In this document: positions 62,641 through 64,000 of the stretch, one piece after another
How positions within the stretch are numbered: the stretch's first letter is position 1
Layout of the letters: every line of letters starts with the position of its first letter
Assembly: GCF_000970085.1 (NCBI RefSeq)
Contig: NZ_CP009506.1
Coordinates: 744,001 to 808,000, forward strand
Direction of reading: 5' to 3'
DNA from: Methanosarcina siciliae T4/M
Lineage (GTDB): Archaea > Halobacteriota > Methanosarcinia > Methanosarcinales > Methanosarcinaceae
Length of the DNA: 64,000 bases
Position numbers and translations under genes: made by a program
The notes under the pieces: generated by a model
The model's input: the letters and a program-made list of their open reading frames with translations, nothing else
Told to the model about the DNA's origin: nothing
Database searches by the model: none

Positions 62641-63211
62641 CTTTTTCTTCTCACAATAATTTTTCGGATACTCTATCCTTCATTATTTTACATTTAATTT
62701 TTTATGGAAAATTTTATATATATCCACCTTTTTTACACCATGGGGTAAAAGTGCTCTCAGGGCTTAATGGCAGTTTTTCCAGTTGGAATCACCGATCCCG
62801 TAAAAGGTTCAGGTCTTTGCTGTGTAGAAGGATTAATTTTCTCTGGCTCCGGATGCTGCGGGAGCACGGAGATCAATCCTGGAAGGTTATTCCACCTCCT
62901 TAATGCTCTAAATTTTTTACGAAAAAATAGCCCTGGGAGAATTTTTAACCTTTGCAGGGCCGGATTAAAGGGGTTGCTTATTAGAAGCTTATTAGAAGCT
63001 GATACGTGATGTCCAGATCCTTCCGGATTTTTTTTCTCTACGGGAATCGTATCCGTTTCCTTTTTATTTCCTGGACGGGTTCTGAATAATTTGGATTAAA
63101 ATGATTTAATTCGACTCTGAATGATTAAACTGGTGAAATAAACCAGTTTCTAAAGTAAGGATAAGTCTACTCATAGATAAATTCCAAGCTTATAAAGAAG
63201 TGAAACCGATC
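62641..63211. other. Intergenic region between the two paralogues
   Basis: It contains a TATA-like TTTTATATATATCC at about 62712 and a short direct repeat AGCTTATTAGA near 62978-63000. A frame of 80 codons from 62767 has no recognisable product and is not called. Confidence 0.45.
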
Positions 63212-64000
63212 ATGTTCTGGAGTAAAAACAGTATTATAAAAAAAGTAAGTTCGATTTCGAACACCCTGGATGATATCTCAGCAGATATTTTTTATGGGAT
63301 CAGTACTGACAGCGAATATCTGCACAAGTTGAACCTTTCAGAAGAAGATTCTCCTGAAACTCCATACAAATGCCTGGGCCTGAACAGGGGGATAAACCTC
63401 GAACGAGAGATGGTACACCCTTTTATAGACAGTGCCATGTCTAATGAATATGCCGTCCATCCTTCCTCTTTTTGTTTTATGCTGCCTTATGAACTTAAAG
63501 CCGAAGGGCTTAAGAAAGAGTTCAGACTCCTTGAACCCGAGGAATTGAAGGAGAGATACCCTCTTACATATGCCAGGATTACTAAGTTTAAAAACAATTT
63601 TAAGCATGACTTCACAGCTCTTTCTCCTGAAGATTACAGTGTAGGAGGATGTAAACTGCTGCAGTACCTCAATACCCCGAAAATTATCGTTTCGGATCAT
63701 TACAGCTTTCAGGCTTCTTTTGATCCCTCAGGTAATTATCTCTTCGAAAATGGTTGTGGTATCGTGCTTCAGGACTCTTCCAGATATTTTTACGTTCTCG
63801 CTGCCCTTAACAGCTCAATTTCAAGGGTCTTTTCCGAGATATGTCAGAATAACAGGCTTTACAACGGGAGCCTGACACCGACAATTCTGAAGCGTTTTCC
63901 CCTTGTTTTTCCTGACGAAAAAAACCTTGAATCGCTTATAAGTATCCTTTCCAGTTATCTTACCTATATTCACGGACAGATTTATCGGAATGCTTCTCCT
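63212..64000 (+). CDS. Second TaqI_C-like target-recognition protein (3' end outside window)
   Basis: The frame from ATG 63212 has no stop to the window end, giving 263 residues. It aligns along its whole length with the protein at 61509: TLDDISADIFYGISTDSEYL, FCFMLPYELKAEG, EELKERYPLTYARITKFKNN, TPKIIVSDHYSFQASFDPSG, LAALNSSISRVF and LKRFPLVFPDE. Roughly 40 percent of positions look identical by eye. Again no methyltransferase catalytic motif is present in the visible part. AGAAGTGAAACCGATC precedes the ATG, like its paralogue. The two genes therefore form a tandem pair. Confidence 0.75.
   Translation, partial: MFWSKNSIIKKVSSISNTLDDISADIFYGISTDSEYLHKLNLSEEDSPETPYKCLGLNRGINLEREMVHPFIDSAMSNEYAVHPSSFCFMLPYELKAEGLKKEFRLLEPEELKERYPLTYARITKFKNNFKHDFTALSPEDYSVGGCKLLQYLNTPKIIVSDHYSFQASFDPSGNYLFENGCGIVLQDSSRYFYVLAALNSSISRVFSEICQNNRLYNGSLTPTILKRFPLVFPDEKNLESLISILSSYLTYIHGQIYRNASP

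Overview
The window is a chromosomal segment of a methanogenic archaeon, almost certainly a Methanosarcina. Supporting genes are Sep-tRNA:Cys-tRNA synthase, the archaeal exosome subunit Csl4, RNA polymerase subunit L, archaeal Dph2 and Hpt, an archaeal-type ATP-dependent DNA ligase, a class II lysyl-tRNA synthetase, and a sensor kinase with MEDS and PocR domains. Long AT-rich intergenic regions, many short tandem repeats and many decaying genes also fit that genus.

Layout. Positions 1-4900 hold a plus-strand housekeeping block: an unknown 3' fragment, hpt, dph2, a METTL5-like RNA methyltransferase, csl4 and rpoL. SepCysS follows. An AT-rich MFS transporter/MarR pair (6.8-8.6 kb) looks acquired, and a likely group II intron remnant lies behind it. 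From 9.4 to 19.9 kb are an AAA ATPase (DUF4143), two winged-helix regulators, a DUF2148 iron-sulfur protein, a diaminopimelate decarboxylase, adjacent polX and DNA ligase genes, tRNA-Gly(CCC), a thioesterase and an alpha/beta hydrolase. From 20 to 25 kb are two secreted repeat proteins (a sequon-rich one and a cysteine-rich one), a flavin/ferredoxin protein and a membrane zinc protease. From 25 to 32.6 kb are a GNAT gene with a strong palindrome in its promoter, a MarR regulator, a kinase-like protein, rhodanese, Maf, CysRS, a further regulator and a 39-residue zinc-ribbon protein.

From 33 to 38 kb are a Trypco1-like protein next to a membrane-anchored Lon-type protease, then an M20 peptidase of foreign appearance surrounded by gene debris. 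From 38 to 52 kb are a metallophosphoesterase, two sensor histidine kinases, lysS plus a truncated second copy of lysS beside a short lhr-derived scrap, an amidohydrolase and the Lhr-type helicase.

The 52.4-55.4 kb segment is a small defence/toxin-antitoxin island. It holds a TIR-like nucleotide-binding protein, a possible toxin with a DUF2283 partner, an orphan HicB, and a MntA antitoxin whose HepT toxin is broken and has lost its key residues. Direct repeats flank the toxin-antitoxin part. The rest holds a methyltransferase, DUF1232, quinone oxidoreductase, a second GNAT, and at the right edge two tandem paralogues resembling stand-alone target-recognition (TaqI_C-like) domains of DNA methyltransferases without any catalytic domain. 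The second paralogue runs off the window.

All assignments come from reading the sequence and recalling family motifs. No database search was run.
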